DNA from: Klebsiella quasivariicola
GTDB taxonomy: Bacteria > Pseudomonadota > Gammaproteobacteria > Enterobacterales > Enterobacteriaceae
DNA: 64,000 bases
Assembly (NCBI RefSeq): GCF_002269255.1
Contig: NZ_CP022823.1
Location: forward strand, 3,658,001 to 3,722,000
Reading direction: 5' to 3'
Position numbers and translations under genes: made by a program. Every line of letters begins with the position of its first letter. Position 1 is the first letter of the stretch. The notes beneath the pieces are model-generated. The model made no database searches and was not told where the DNA came from. It worked only from the letters and a program-made list of their open reading frames with translations. This document shows positions 16,019 to 26,162 of the stretch, in pieces.

Positions 16019-17809
16019 TTACCTGATTAATTGTTCAGCTTTCGTCAGAATTTGTGCGCTGGATCGCGCGGTGATATCGTAATTGTAAATATCTGTTCGA
16101 TATTGTGTACGTCCATCAGCATCTACAAACGCGGTTAAGTAATATAAATTTACCGGTATATTTTGCCGGATATTGACATAACGCGTGTCCCCTTGCTTCA
16201 GAGCATCGGAAATACGCGTGTCATTCCAGCCTGCATCCTGCAGCAGCATATTGGCCAGCTCCGAAGCCTTATTCACCCGCACACAACCTGAACTGAGCGC
16301 GCGAACATCTTTCTGGAACAAATTATGGTTCGGCGTATCGTGCAGATAGATGGCATCCGAACTCGGCATATTAAATTTATAGCGCCCCAGCGAGTTACGC
16401 GCCCCGGGCGCCTGCTGAAAACGGAACGGCAAATTGTTCTCCGTAATGGTCGACCAGTCGACCCGGTAAGGATCAATCGCCTCTTTACTGTTCCAGCCGC
16501 GCATCACGGTGTAGCCATGCTGCTCCAGATAGCCGGGATTGTTACGCACTTTCGGCAGAATGTCTTTGCGCGCCAGGGTCGGCGGTACGTTCCACGGCGG
16601 ATTGACCACCACGTTATTCAGCGCACTGCTCATCATTGGCGTTTTGCGGTCCGGACGCCCCACGATCACCCGTGAAGCCAGCACCTGACTGCCGTCCTGG
16701 TAATAGACCAGCGAGAACGCAGGAATATTCACCATAATGCCGGTGGACAATTTGCCCGGCAGCAGACGTAGCCGCTGAATGTTTAGCGCCAGCACCCCTG
16801 CACGCTGCGCCGAGGAGACATTAAGCCAGTCGCGGGTGGACTGGCCGATAACGCCATCTGCCCCCAGCCCCTGCATGGCCTGAAAGCGCTTAACGCCCTC
16901 CACCAGCTGGCGATCGTACACACCGCGCGCCGCAGGTTTACTCTTCTTCTTCGCCGACGGGCTCACCACGTCGCCGGGCAGAACGATATTCGCGGTATTC
17001 TCCAGCATGCCGGTACGCTGGAGGATCTCGCGCAAGGCGCCGATATCATTGCTCCACTCGCCGGGACGCAGCGAGCCGCTGCCGGTCATCTGCGGCCATG
17101 GTCGTGAATCAGCCACCAGCGCCAGCAGCGACTGGTGCATGGCCTCATATTGCGGATGATGCGGCGCCAGGCCGGCGATAAACGCCGGCAGAGAACCATT
17201 GTCCAGCGCCAGCTGCCACTGGTTAATGACCGACAGCGGCGGGGTCGCCATCTTGTACGGTGTCGAGCTATATAACCAGCGAGTCCCCTGGGTGGGGATG
17301 CCGCTGATAAAGTGCAGATAGCCCATCATGGCATCCGACAACACCACATCGCGCGCCATGCCGCTGACGGCGGGATCGGTCAACAGGCTGACCCAGGTGG
17401 TAAATTGTGGCTGAAAACCGGCGATGGCAATTTCCGCCAGCTGCTGCTGAAACGCCTGCACGGCCTCACGGTTTTCCCACATCGGTTTCATATCCCTGGC
17501 GGCGTACAGCGACACCAGCGGATTCATAAAGACGGGTTTGTAGCCAGCCGGCAACAGCGCCTCGATCTGCGCGCGACTGTGCGCCGCGGCTTCCATCGAC
17601 AGCGGCTGCTCACCGGCCAGCTTCGCGACCGCCGGTGATTGCCCATCGCTTTGCGCCAGCGCGACGGAAAGCTCGCCAGGCGTTGCGGAACTATCACCTG
17701 GTACGACTTCAGGCTCTGCGGCCTGGACATTGAACAGCGGAGCAAATGCCAGTGCCAGGCTCAGACTGAGCGCTGACAATGGACGACCATACCGTTTCTT
17801 TAGCAACAT
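16019..17809 (-). CDS. ldtD: L,D-transpeptidase LdtD (YcbB)
   Basis: LdtD forms 3-3 (mDAP-mDAP) peptidoglycan cross-links in the periplasm and can bypass penicillin-binding proteins. I chose the ATG at 17809 (M-L-L-K-K-R-Y-G-R-P), preceded by GGGGCAAGG, giving 596 residues with a signal peptide ending N-V-Q-A. A peptidoglycan-binding domain is near residues 305-350 (V-K-R-F-Q-A-M-Q-G-L-G-A-D-G). The YkuD catalytic domain carries H-D-T-P-N-H-N-L-F and S-S-G-C-V-R-V with the nucleophile at about Cys509. It is slightly shorter than the 615-residue E. coli protein, mainly in the linker before the peptidoglycan-binding domain. Confidence 0.94.
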   Translation of the reverse strand: MLLKKRYGRPLSALSLSLALAFAPLFNVQAAEPEVVPGDSSATPGELSVALAQSDGQSPAVAKLAGEQPLSMEAAAHSRAQIEALLPAGYKPVFMNPLVSLYAARDMKPMWENREAVQAFQQQLAEIAIAGFQPQFTTWVSLLTDPAVSGMARDVVLSDAMMGYLHFISGIPTQGTRWLYSSTPYKMATPPLSVINQWQLALDNGSLPAFIAGLAPHHPQYEAMHQSLLALVADSRPWPQMTGSGSLRPGEWSNDIGALREILQRTGMLENTANIVLPGDVVSPSAKKKSKPAARGVYDRQLVEGVKRFQAMQGLGADGVIGQSTRDWLNVSSAQRAGVLALNIQRLRLLPGKLSTGIMVNIPAFSLVYYQDGSQVLASRVIVGRPDRKTPMMSSALNNVVVNPPWNVPPTLARKDILPKVRNNPGYLEQHGYTVMRGWNSKEAIDPYRVDWSTITENNLPFRFQQAPGARNSLGRYKFNMPSSDAIYLHDTPNHNLFQKDVRALSSGCVRVNKASELANMLLQDAGWNDTRISDALKQGDTRYVNIRQNIPVNLYYLTAFVDADGRTQYRTDIYNYDITARSSAQILTKAEQLIR

Positions 17810-17948
17810 CCCTTGCCCCCTGTTGTCACACATTGCTGCCCACAAAATTGGGGCTCTTTTTCAGTATATAAAGACGAAAAGGCTTTTGCCTTACCTAATG
17901 TAAAGAAGCTTAAAGATTATACCATCCAGGCATACCGAACTGGATAGC

Positions 17949-17976
17949 AAAAAGGGCAACTTAACGTTGCCCTTTT
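17949..17976 (-). terminator. Terminator after mukB
   Basis: AAAAGGGCAAC pairs with GTTGCCCTTTT around TTAAC. Read on the minus strand the stem is followed by a T-run. It closes the cmoM-mukFEB operon. Confidence 0.85.
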
Positions 17977-18008
17977 CACCGCTTCCCCGCCAGAATTTGG
18001 CCGCATCC

Positions 18009-21000
18009 TCAGGAGGCGTCGGCCGTCCCCGGTACGGTTTCCGGCAGCGGCGCGGCAAACCCGCGCAGCCCCACCACATGGACGTGTTCATGGTTGTTAA
18101 CCACTTTACGTACCAGCTTATAGGTGGTGCCTTTCTCCGGACTGATATTTTCTGGTGCCGCGATAATCAGCTGCATCTCCAGTCGTTCGCACAGCTCGAA
18201 CAAGGTGGCGATAGAGCGGGCGTCAAGACGCGCCGCCTCGTCGAGGAACAGCAGACGGCAAGGTGAGATATCCTTGCCGCGCAGACGACGGGACTCATCC
18301 TCCCAGCTCTGGACTACCATCACCAGAATCGACATCCCGGTACCGATCGCTTCCCCCGTCGACAGTGCGCCGGACTCGGCGCGCAGCCAGCCGTCGGAAC
18401 CACGGTTAACCTCCACTTCCATCTCCAGATAGTTGCGGTAGTCGAGCAGCTCTTCGCCGATGGTTTGCGGTGTGCGCTGTCCCATGTCGATCTGCGGATT
18501 CAGACGTTGATAAAGCTTAGCCAGCGCCTCCGAGAAGGTCAGACGATTGCTGTTAAACAGATCCTGATGCTGCTCATGCTGCTCGGAGAGCACGTCGAGC
18601 AGCGTCGAGTGGGTCTCGCGTACGTTAACGTTCAGCCGTACGCTGTTGACCTGGCCAAAGGAGACACTCTGCAGCCCCTGGTTGAGCATCCGAATACGGT
18701 TCTGCTCACGCTGAATAGTTTTGCGAATAATATTGGCCACGCTGCGTGAGCTGATCGCCAGCTTTTGTTCGCGGTTGGTCAGCTCTTCGGTCAGGCGACT
18801 GAGCTCGATCTCCATCTGCTCGATCGCTTCCACCGGATCATCGGTGCGAATAATATCCTGACGAATACGCTCGCGCAGATGCTGGTAAACGGCAACGAAG
18901 AACTGAATTTTGCGCTCCGGACGCTTCGGATCTTCCGAAATACGCAGCACATCGCGCAGGTGTTCGTTATCGGCGACGGCCAGACGCAGCGCACCCAACG
19001 CTTTATCCGACATCGACCGCAGATCGTCGGCGGAGAGATAGGCCAGCTCGCGGCGATGCAGACGACGTTCGACGCCGTTGTCTTTCACCAGACGCATCAC
19101 CGCGCACCAGCCCGCCTTGGCGGTCACCACCTGCTCACGCATTTCGCAGTAATCGCGCTCCAGCTTGCGCAGTTTACGGGTCAGGTTATCCATTTCCGCT
19201 TCGCAGAAGGTCAACGCTTTCTCCAGCTGATTGCGACGGGAGCGGTTATTGCTCAGCTGCATATGCAGCTCATCGCGACGCTGACGCGCGCGCTCTTCCG
19301 CGCCGGCATCAGCACGCACGCCAATGTCCTGCAGCTCTTTATACAGATCGTTGAGCAGCTCTTTCTTGGTGTCATACGAGCTCTTCAGCGAGGCCAGCAC
19401 CTGATTGTACTGACTGAGCTGCGCCGCATGGGTCCGCATCGCCTCGCGCGCGCGGCTGCGTTCGGATTCCGCCTGCTCCAGGCGCTGGCGCAGCTTCTCG
19501 TTGAGATCGCTGTTGCCGCTGAGCATTTCCGCCGAATCGGAGTAGCTAAAGTGGGCCCGGCGCTGCACGACTTCCGCCAGGGCAAAAGCCTGCTGACGCG
19601 CTTCGCGCTGGGTTTGCTGCGCATAGGCGTAATCTTCTTTCAGCTGTTCAAATTGCTCCGGGTCGCTCTGCAGCACCGAAACGATAGGCTCCAGCTTCGC
19701 CAGCTGATTGCCGTGCTGCTGAATAAAGCGCGCCGCCTCCTGGGCTTCATCCAGACGTTCCTGGATCTCGTCCACACGATCGGCCAGCGTATCATCCGCC
19801 AGCAGGTTCAGGCGCGGCAGCAGACGGTTAAGCGCCGACACGCCCTCTTTCGCCTGCTCGTATTGCACGCGGTTCTGCTGGTTATCGTTTTCATGGGCGC
19901 TCAGCGCACGCTCCAGCTCGCCGCGGCGGCTGTTAAGCTTGCGGATCTCTTCTTCCGGATCGTCCTCGAAAGCCACCGCCAGGTGGCTGCCGATGAAGCG
20001 GCTAAAGGCCTGGTGCAGACGCTGGGTTTTTTGTACATCGAACGACAGGGTGGCGAAACGCTCAGACAGCGATTCACGCTCGGCATGCAGTGTTTCAATG
20101 CGGTTTTCACGCGCCGCGCGACCAAACAGCGGCAGCGTTGGAAAGCGCGAATAACGCCACTGGCGGTCGGCAATCTTCACCACCACCGCCTTTTCCAGCT
20201 CGTCAACGCTGAATACGCTGTCGTCAAACGACTGCGGGTCGCCTTCGATCAGATACAAATCTTCCGGGCAATCTTCCAGTCCTTCGAGCTGCTCCGCCAC
20301 CTGCGACAGATCCGGTACCACGATCGCATGGCGCGACGGGCCGTACAGCGCGGAGAAGTACGGCGCATCGTCCAGGCTGACGTCATCGTAGATCTCAGAC
20401 AGCAGAACACCGCCAAAGCGTTCCGCCAGCGCGTTAAGGCGCGGATCTTCCGAACCGCCCGGCTGGCTGAGACGCTCGATTTCTTCATCGATGGCGCGTT
20501 TGCGGGCACCGACCTCGTCACGTTCAACGATAGCCTCGCGCTCACGCTCCAGCAGCTGCTGCAGATATTCGGTGACCTCCTGGCCGGACTCAAACTGCTC
20601 GCCGCTCTGCTCGCATAGCTGGTTAAGACTGTTCTGCGCCGCCAGCCAGATCGGCGCCCGGCGCATCAGCGTCTGAGTGCGCGACTGCAGCTGCTCCAGC
20701 TCCTGGCGCAGCGCCATGCGCTGCTCCTGAGCGTTAGACACGCTGTCGGCCAGCGACGCGATGCGCGCTTCCAGCTCCTGATGCAGCGTTTCCAGATCGT
20801 CGATCTCGTAGCGTTTGCCCTGGCGCTTGCAGAATTCGGCCAGCTGGCGCTCGGCGTCCTGCTGCTCGCGCAGACGCTGCTCCAGCTCATTGAGGCGGCT
20901 GCGCAGCCCCTGCGCCTGCTCGGCCTGATGGCGCTGGTTCACGCCGTCGCGCAGCAATTCGCGCGCCACGTCCCAGGCTTCGTTGCGCGCCAGCGGGCCG

Positions 21001-22457
21001 TTAATCGCCGCCACCAGCTGGTAGGCCTGTTCAAACTGGCTGTGCGCGGTTTGCGCCACGCTCATTTTTTGTTCCAGCGACAGCATTTTCTCCGTCGCTT
21101 CCTGCTCTTTCGCCTGGAAGGTTTCCAGCCACTCGTCGGCGCTCTCCGGCGTCAGGTCCGGCAGATGGCACAGCGCCTTCGCGCGCTCCAGCGCCTGCAG
21201 CGCCTGGTTATACTGAATGGCGCGGGTCTGCTGGACGTCGAGCGCCTGCTGATAGTCGGCAAGCTGGTTTTTAAGCTCATCCACTTCCAGCTCGGCGGCC
21301 TCAGCGCGGGCTTCGTTCTCTTCCTGCTGATCGGCAGCTTCCGCCACCACTTCATTTTGCTCTTCCAGACGGATCTGCAGCTCATCGAGATCTGCTTCGT
21401 AGCGCTCGATTTTTTCCTGCTGACGCAGCGCCGTCTGCACCAGGTTCAGATGATCGCTGGCGGCCTGGTAATCCGCTTCCAGATCGCCTTCGGCACCGTT
21501 ATGCTCCTGCAGCTCGCGCGCCATGTCGACGTGCTTATACTGTTCCGCCGCCAGCTGCGAACGCGAGGTGAAGAGATCGCGACGATACTCCAGCGCCTTA
21601 TCAAGATGAATGCGCCGCTCGTTGGCGTGACGCATATAGTCCGCCGCCACGTAGTTGGTGGCTTCGCTGATCAGGTGTTTGAATAGATCGCGGTCGGACT
21701 GCGTGACGCGAATGGCTTCCAGGGTCATGCGGTTTTCCCGCAGCGCCGCTTCCATGTCCTGGAACGCTTTACGCACGCCGCTGTTTTCCGGCAGCAGATA
21801 GTCGCGCAGCGAGCGGGTAATGGTGCTGGAGATCCCGCCGTACAGCGAGGCCTCGATCAGGCGGTAGTATTTGCTACGATCGGAGGCGGAACGCAGACGA
21901 CGCGCCACGACGCCCAGATCGAACATCAGCGAGTGGTACTCGGTTATCGAGTTAAACTGCTTGAACTGGACCCCTTCCATCGTCTCCAGCTTGTCTTTCA
22001 GCTCGTTGAGACTGACGACGCGCGCCTGGCGATCGTTGAGCGTCTCGGTCAACAGCTGGGTCGGCAGGATGGAGGTCGGCAACCCCTGAATGGCAAAAGG
22101 CTTGATATCGACTTTGCGATCGCGCCCGGCAACCTGCTGTAGACGCACGCCGACCACCACGCGCTGATGGCGGGAGTTGATCACGTCAAGCACGGAGTAA
22201 CAGACCCCGGCGCGCAGCTTACCGTGCAGGCCTTTATCGCGCGAGCCGCTGGTGGCCCCCGCCTCGGTGGTGTTACGGAAGTGCAGCAGGGTTAAATCGG
22301 GGATCAGCGCCGTGACGAAGGCCGCCATGGTCGTCGACTTACCGGCGCCATTCCCCCCGGAGAGGGTGGTAACCAGTTCGTCAAGATCAAAGGTTCGGGC
22401 AAAGAAGCCGTTCCAGTTAACCAGCGTCAGCGAGCGAAATTTACCGCGTTCAATCAT
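18009..22457 (-). CDS. mukB: Chromosome partition SMC-like ATPase MukB
   Basis: MukB is the SMC-family motor of the MukBEF condensin, which organises and segregates the chromosome and interacts with topoisomerase IV. It is 1482 residues. Walker A is GGNGAGKS at 34-41. Long coiled coils rich in E, Q, L and R flank a hinge near residues 650-800. The C-terminal head has the signature A-L-S-T-G-E-A-I-G-T-G near 1366 and Walker B L-L-F-L-D-E-A-A-R-L near 1403. The start overlaps the mukE stop (TAATG). Confidence 0.97.
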   Translation of the reverse strand: MIERGKFRSLTLVNWNGFFARTFDLDELVTTLSGGNGAGKSTTMAAFVTALIPDLTLLHFRNTTEAGATSGSRDKGLHGKLRAGVCYSVLDVINSRHQRVVVGVRLQQVAGRDRKVDIKPFAIQGLPTSILPTQLLTETLNDRQARVVSLNELKDKLETMEGVQFKQFNSITEYHSLMFDLGVVARRLRSASDRSKYYRLIEASLYGGISSTITRSLRDYLLPENSGVRKAFQDMEAALRENRMTLEAIRVTQSDRDLFKHLISEATNYVAADYMRHANERRIHLDKALEYRRDLFTSRSQLAAEQYKHVDMARELQEHNGAEGDLEADYQAASDHLNLVQTALRQQEKIERYEADLDELQIRLEEQNEVVAEAADQQEENEARAEAAELEVDELKNQLADYQQALDVQQTRAIQYNQALQALERAKALCHLPDLTPESADEWLETFQAKEQEATEKMLSLEQKMSVAQTAHSQFEQAYQLVAAINGPLARNEAWDVARELLRDGVNQRHQAEQAQGLRSRLNELEQRLREQQDAERQLAEFCKRQGKRYEIDDLETLHQELEARIASLADSVSNAQEQRMALRQELEQLQSRTQTLMRRAPIWLAAQNSLNQLCEQSGEQFESGQEVTEYLQQLLEREREAIVERDEVGARKRAIDEEIERLSQPGGSEDPRLNALAERFGGVLLSEIYDDVSLDDAPYFSALYGPSRHAIVVPDLSQVAEQLEGLEDCPEDLYLIEGDPQSFDDSVFSVDELEKAVVVKIADRQWRYSRFPTLPLFGRAARENRIETLHAERESLSERFATLSFDVQKTQRLHQAFSRFIGSHLAVAFEDDPEEEIRKLNSRRGELERALSAHENDNQQNRVQYEQAKEGVSALNRLLPRLNLLADDTLADRVDEIQERLDEAQEAARFIQQHGNQLAKLEPIVSVLQSDPEQFEQLKEDYAYAQQTQREARQQAFALAEVVQRRAHFSYSDSAEMLSGNSDLNEKLRQRLEQAESERSRAREAMRTHAAQLSQYNQVLASLKSSYDTKKELLNDLYKELQDIGVRADAGAEERARQRRDELHMQLSNNRSRRNQLEKALTFCEAEMDNLTRKLRKLERDYCEMREQVVTAKAGWCAVMRLVKDNGVERRLHRRELAYLSADDLRSMSDKALGALRLAVADNEHLRDVLRISEDPKRPERKIQFFVAVYQHLRERIRQDIIRTDDPVEAIEQMEIELSRLTEELTNREQKLAISSRSVANIIRKTIQREQNRIRMLNQGLQSVSFGQVNSVRLNVNVRETHSTLLDVLSEQHEQHQDLFNSNRLTFSEALAKLYQRLNPQIDMGQRTPQTIGEELLDYRNYLEMEVEVNRGSDGWLRAESGALSTGEAIGTGMSILVMVVQSWEDESRRLRGKDISPCRLLFLDEAARLDARSIATLFELCERLEMQLIIAAPENISPEKGTTYKLVRKVVNNHEHVHVVGLRGFAAPLPETVPGTADAS

Positions 22458-23161
22458 TACTCTTCCTCCCCGCTATCCGGCTGGTTTTCTTCATTCTCAT
22501 CATTGAGCTGCAGGTGATTTTCCAGGGCCATCGCTTCCCCGTCGCGGATCAATCGGCGCTGCGCCTCGCGCGGGTCGTCGCCGGCGCGCACATCGGCGCC
22601 AAAGCGGAATACCGATTCGGTGATGCGGAATTTGCTGCTGTCGTGGCCCATAAACCACACCATCCCCAGACGGCGCAGGCGGTTAAGCGACGCACGCATC
22701 TTTTCCTGCAGCTTCTGGCGGTCAAGATCGGAGCCGGTGGAACGGTTGTTCACCAGCTTCAGCAGTTTGGCCTCATCCGCCAGGGTCAGCAGCTCGTCAT
22801 AAAGCTCCTGCTGGGTGAAAATGCCTTCGTTTGCCAGACGCTCGGGGCTGAGATAGAGATAGCAAAGAATTTTGCCCACCATCATATCCAGCTCCGACAG
22901 CACCGAGCGCGAAATCAGGGTAGTGGAGCGCGGGCGCAGGTAGAAGAACCCCTCCGGCGCGCGGATCAGCTCGACGTTATAGCGAGCGTAAAACTCTTCC
23001 AGGTAATCCTGAAAATCCATCAAAAATGCGTGATTATCCAGCTCGTCGAGACCGATATGCCGGCCCGCGCGCAGGGCGCTGTCCAGCGCCGGAAATAACG
23101 GATTGGCCAACGCCTGCGCCAGCTTAACCGGCATCACTTGTTCAATATTTGTCGATGACAT
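22457..23161 (-). CDS. mukE: Chromosome partition protein MukE
   Basis: MukE is the winged-helix KITE-type subunit that binds the MukF linker and the MukB complex. I chose the ATG at 23161 (M-S-S-T-N-I-E-Q), giving 234 residues as in E. coli; an in-frame start at 23188 would add nine residues inside mukF. The tail is strongly acidic (D-E-N-E-E-N-Q-P-D-S-G-E-E-E). It overlaps the 3' end of mukF by 20 bases and touches mukB by one base, which favours fixed subunit ratios by coupled translation. Confidence 0.96.
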   Translation of the reverse strand: MSSTNIEQVMPVKLAQALANPLFPALDSALRAGRHIGLDELDNHAFLMDFQDYLEEFYARYNVELIRAPEGFFYLRPRSTTLISRSVLSELDMMVGKILCYLYLSPERLANEGIFTQQELYDELLTLADEAKLLKLVNNRSTGSDLDRQKLQEKMRASLNRLRRLGMVWFMGHDSSKFRITESVFRFGADVRAGDDPREAQRRLIRDGEAMALENHLQLNDENEENQPDSGEEE

Positions 23162-24464
23162 GCGCCTGTACCTTGGCTCCGTAATCATTAATCGGCTGCC
23201 ATTTTGCCGGCAGTCCGGTGAAATCTGCCTGGGCCACGCCCAGCTGTACCGCCTGATCCACGACGATCCGCGCCACGTCGAAATGACGCCCGCGCGGATA
23301 CTGCGCCAGGAATTCGCGCGCCACCAGGCCGAGATCCAACGGTATACCTTTCTCTTTATACACCGTCAGCTGCGCTTCAATTAGCGCCGCCAGCTGCTCG
23401 CGAATTTCGTTAAACTCTTCAAATTCAAGATCCGCTGGCAGTTCGCCGGTGACCTCTTCATCGCGCAGCGCCATCTCTTCATCACGCATATCCAGCAGAC
23501 GATCGGCGTTGGCGTAAGTCAGCGCCCACGGCTCATCAAAATAGGTCTGTACCGACTGGCGCAGACGCTGGGCGAAGACGCGGTTTTTATCCATATCGAT
23601 AGCGGTACGGATAAACTTATGCACGTGGCGGTCGTAGCCGATCCACAGGTCAATGGCCTGCTGACCCCAGCTGACGATGCGGTCAAGTTTGCTTTGCAGG
23701 TCGAATACCAGCCGGTCGACAAAATGCAAATCGTCGCGCGCCAGGGTCGAATCCTGAATGCGCAGCAGATTCGCCTGCAGTTTGTCCCCCGCCGCATCCA
23801 GCGTATCCTGCAGTTCGCGCAGCGTGCCGGAGGTTTCCGACAGCAGCAATTCACAGCTGGAAATCGCCGCCCGCCAGTCTTTATTCAGCAACTGCGCGAT
23901 ATCGTCTTTCACCAGTTGCTGCTGCTCATCCATGATGCGCTGCGTCAGGTCAATGCTGTCGAAAATTTCCGCCACGGAATATTTCAGCGGCGCAAAAACG
24001 TTGCGATGCCAGTGGAATTCATCGCCCCCCTCCTCCGCCGCGTCCGCCGCGCGCTTCAGCTCACCGGCGACGATCGATAGCTGCATCGAAAGACGCAGCG
24101 TCGAGAATTCGCGCTGACGAATATAGTAATCGGTGATCCCGATCCCCAACGGCGTCAGGCGATAGATTGCATTGCCTTCAGTTACTTCGCTGGTAAAGCG
24201 GTTCAGCAGACGCTGGCGCACCAAATCGTTAATTGCGTTATTGGCGCGCTGGCTGATGGTTTCGCTGGTCTGCTCAAACGCATCACTGACGTGGCGGAAC
24301 GCATCCACCAGTTCTCCCTCGCTCATTTCCCCTTCCAGCCGTTCGCCATTCAGGGTGGCAATCGCCAGCAGAAAAGAGAGTCTGTCGACCGGCAGCGAGA
24401 TAGAAAAATCATTTTTCCTGGCCCAGGCAACCAGTTCGGGGACTGTCTGGGAAAATTCACTCAT
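23142..24464 (-). CDS. mukF: Chromosome partition kleisin MukF
   Basis: MukF is the kleisin subunit linking MukB heads and binding MukE. At 440 residues it has the usual length. It has an N-terminal winged-helix dimer domain (M-S-E-F-S-Q-T-V-P-E-L-V-A-W-A), a helical middle and a C-terminal winged-helix domain that contacts the MukB head. The start overlaps the cmoM stop by four bases (ATGA). Confidence 0.96.
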   Translation of the reverse strand: MSEFSQTVPELVAWARKNDFSISLPVDRLSFLLAIATLNGERLEGEMSEGELVDAFRHVSDAFEQTSETISQRANNAINDLVRQRLLNRFTSEVTEGNAIYRLTPLGIGITDYYIRQREFSTLRLSMQLSIVAGELKRAADAAEEGGDEFHWHRNVFAPLKYSVAEIFDSIDLTQRIMDEQQQLVKDDIAQLLNKDWRAAISSCELLLSETSGTLRELQDTLDAAGDKLQANLLRIQDSTLARDDLHFVDRLVFDLQSKLDRIVSWGQQAIDLWIGYDRHVHKFIRTAIDMDKNRVFAQRLRQSVQTYFDEPWALTYANADRLLDMRDEEMALRDEEVTGELPADLEFEEFNEIREQLAALIEAQLTVYKEKGIPLDLGLVAREFLAQYPRGRHFDVARIVVDQAVQLGVAQADFTGLPAKWQPINDYGAKVQAHVIDKY

Positions 24465-25261
24465 ACTTTATCCTTGCATCTGCGGCTATGAGCCTGGCTC
24501 TTAAGCGCGGTGACATGAATATAACGGCCCAGGCTGAGATACGGCTCCTGACGACAGTAGCGCGTCTCCAGCGCCAGCAGCGCCGCATAGCTGTCATGCT
24601 GTTGGCGTTTTTCACGCAGATAATCATGAAACACCCGCACGCCGGTTTTGCTGACAATCTGCCAGCCAATCTCTTCCAGCCAGTGATAAACCTGCTGCGG
24701 TTCACGCGGATAATCCGGCGACAGCGTGCGTTTTTTCTTTTTTGGCATGCCCAGTTGTACGTAATCGAAATTACCGGCCACCATATTGTGCATCAGCAGG
24801 CCGTTAGCATTGTAGAACATCAACGACAGCCCACCGCCAGGACGCAGCGTCGACCAGAGCGTACGCAGCACCGTCTGGGGCTCCGCCACCCACTCCAGCA
24901 CCGCATGAAACAGTACCAGATCGACCGGGCTTTCCAAATGCTGTGCAATATCCTGAGCCGCGCATTGTACAAAATGCATGTTGTCGATCACACCTTTATC
25001 GGCAGCCGCCTTGCGGGCACGCGCCACCATTTCAGCGGAGAGATCGCACAGCGTCACGTGATGGCCCAGTTGCGCGACTTTGATGGCCGTTTGCCCTTCA
25101 CCGCCGCCGGCATCCAGCACCCTCAGCGGTCCCGGCCCCAGCTGCGCCAGTAAAGGTTCCAGATCCTGCCAGAGGATCGCCTGACGCAACTGGCCTTTTG
25201 TGGTGCCGTAAATATTGCGCGAAAACTTTTCAGCAATGTCATCGAAATTGCGATCCTGCAC
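24461..25261 (-). CDS. cmoM: tRNA carboxymethoxyuridine methyltransferase CmoM (SmtA)
   Basis: CmoM methylates cmo5U to mcmo5U at tRNA position 34, using S-adenosylmethionine. I placed the start at the GTG at 25261 (V-Q-D-R-N-F-D-D-I-A-E-K-F), with GGAG at 25268-25271 six bases upstream; this gives 266 residues, close to the 261 of E. coli. Longer in-frame starts run to 25393. The SAM-binding motif I is L-D-A-G-G-G-E-G near residue 50. The C-terminus is five residues longer than in E. coli. It is the first gene of the cmoM-mukFEB operon and divergent from elyC. Confidence 0.92.
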   Translation of the reverse strand: MQDRNFDDIAEKFSRNIYGTTKGQLRQAILWQDLEPLLAQLGPGPLRVLDAGGGEGQTAIKVAQLGHHVTLCDLSAEMVARARKAAADKGVIDNMHFVQCAAQDIAQHLESPVDLVLFHAVLEWVAEPQTVLRTLWSTLRPGGGLSLMFYNANGLLMHNMVAGNFDYVQLGMPKKKKRTLSPDYPREPQQVYHWLEEIGWQIVSKTGVRVFHDYLREKRQQHDSYAALLALETRYCRQEPYLSLGRYIHVTALKSQAHSRRCKDKV

Positions 25262-25382
25262 GGGCGACTCCACAAGCCAACACAAAACCGCTATTTTGTC
25301 ATACCCACGGAGAGAATGAAGCGATCTGTTATAAGATCCGAACATAACTTTGGTTATATGGTTAAAAAAGGAACCATCTGGC

Positions 25383-26162
25383 ATGCTTTTCACGCTAAAA
25401 AAGATTGTCGGCGGTCTGCTGCTGCCGCTTCCCGCCCTGTTGTTGTTGATCGGTATCGGGATCGGTCTGCTGTGGTTTAGCCGCTTTCAACGTACCGGGA
25501 AGTTTTGCGTGAGCCTCGGCTGGCTGCTGCTGGCGCTACTGAGCCTGCAGCCCGTGGCCGACAGCCTGCTGAAACCGATAGAAGATAGCTATCCCACCTG
25601 GCGCGGCGAGCAGCCGGCAAGCTACGTGGTGGTACTGGGCGGTGGCTATACCTGGAACCCGGAGTGGGCGCCAAGCTCTAACCTTATCAATAACAGTCTG
25701 CCGCGCCTGACGGAGGGCATCCGCCTGTGGCAGGCGAATCCCGGCTCGAAAATGATTTTTACCGGCGCGGCGGCGAAAACGAATCCCGTGAGTACGGCGG
25801 AAGCTGGCGCGAGAGTGGCGGAGAGCCTCGGCGTACCGCGCAGCGATATCATTGTGCTCGATCGGCCAAAAGATACGGAAGAGGAAGCCCTTGCAGTGAA
25901 GCGTGCCATCGGCGATGCGCCCTTCCTGCTGGTGACCTCGGCGTCACACCTTCCGCGGGCGATGATTTTCTTTCGTCATGCCGGGCTGGATCCGCTGCCC
26001 GCGCCGGCCAATCAGTTAGCGGTGACCTCAGCGCTTAATCCATGGGAGCGGGCCATCCCGTCTCCCGTGTGGTTGATGCACAGCGACCGTGTCGGCTATG
26101 AAACGCTCGGTCGCATCTGGCAATGGCTGAAAGGTAGCTCAGACGAGCCAGGGCAGGAGTGA
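25383..26162 (+). CDS. elyC: Envelope biogenesis factor ElyC (YcbC)
   Basis: ElyC is an inner-membrane DUF218 protein needed for normal peptidoglycan assembly at low temperature; its chemistry is not established. I chose the ATG at 25383 (M-L-F-T-L-K-K), giving 259 residues as in E. coli. Two hydrophobic N-terminal helices (about 10-30 and 38-55) are followed by the DUF218 domain starting Y-V-V-V-L-G-G-G-Y near 83. Its last 24 bases overlap the convergent ycbJ 3' end. Confidence 0.94.
   Translation: MLFTLKKIVGGLLLPLPALLLLIGIGIGLLWFSRFQRTGKFCVSLGWLLLALLSLQPVADSLLKPIEDSYPTWRGEQPASYVVVLGGGYTWNPEWAPSSNLINNSLPRLTEGIRLWQANPGSKMIFTGAAAKTNPVSTAEAGARVAESLGVPRSDIIVLDRPKDTEEEALAVKRAIGDAPFLLVTSASHLPRAMIFFRHAGLDPLPAPANQLAVTSALNPWERAIPSPVWLMHSDRVGYETLGRIWQWLKGSSDEPGQE

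Noticed and set aside
18765..20618. A 617-codon open frame antisense to mukB
   Set aside because: Composition mirrors the coiled-coil coding sequence (rich in L, R, Q, A). No recognisable domain or promoter.
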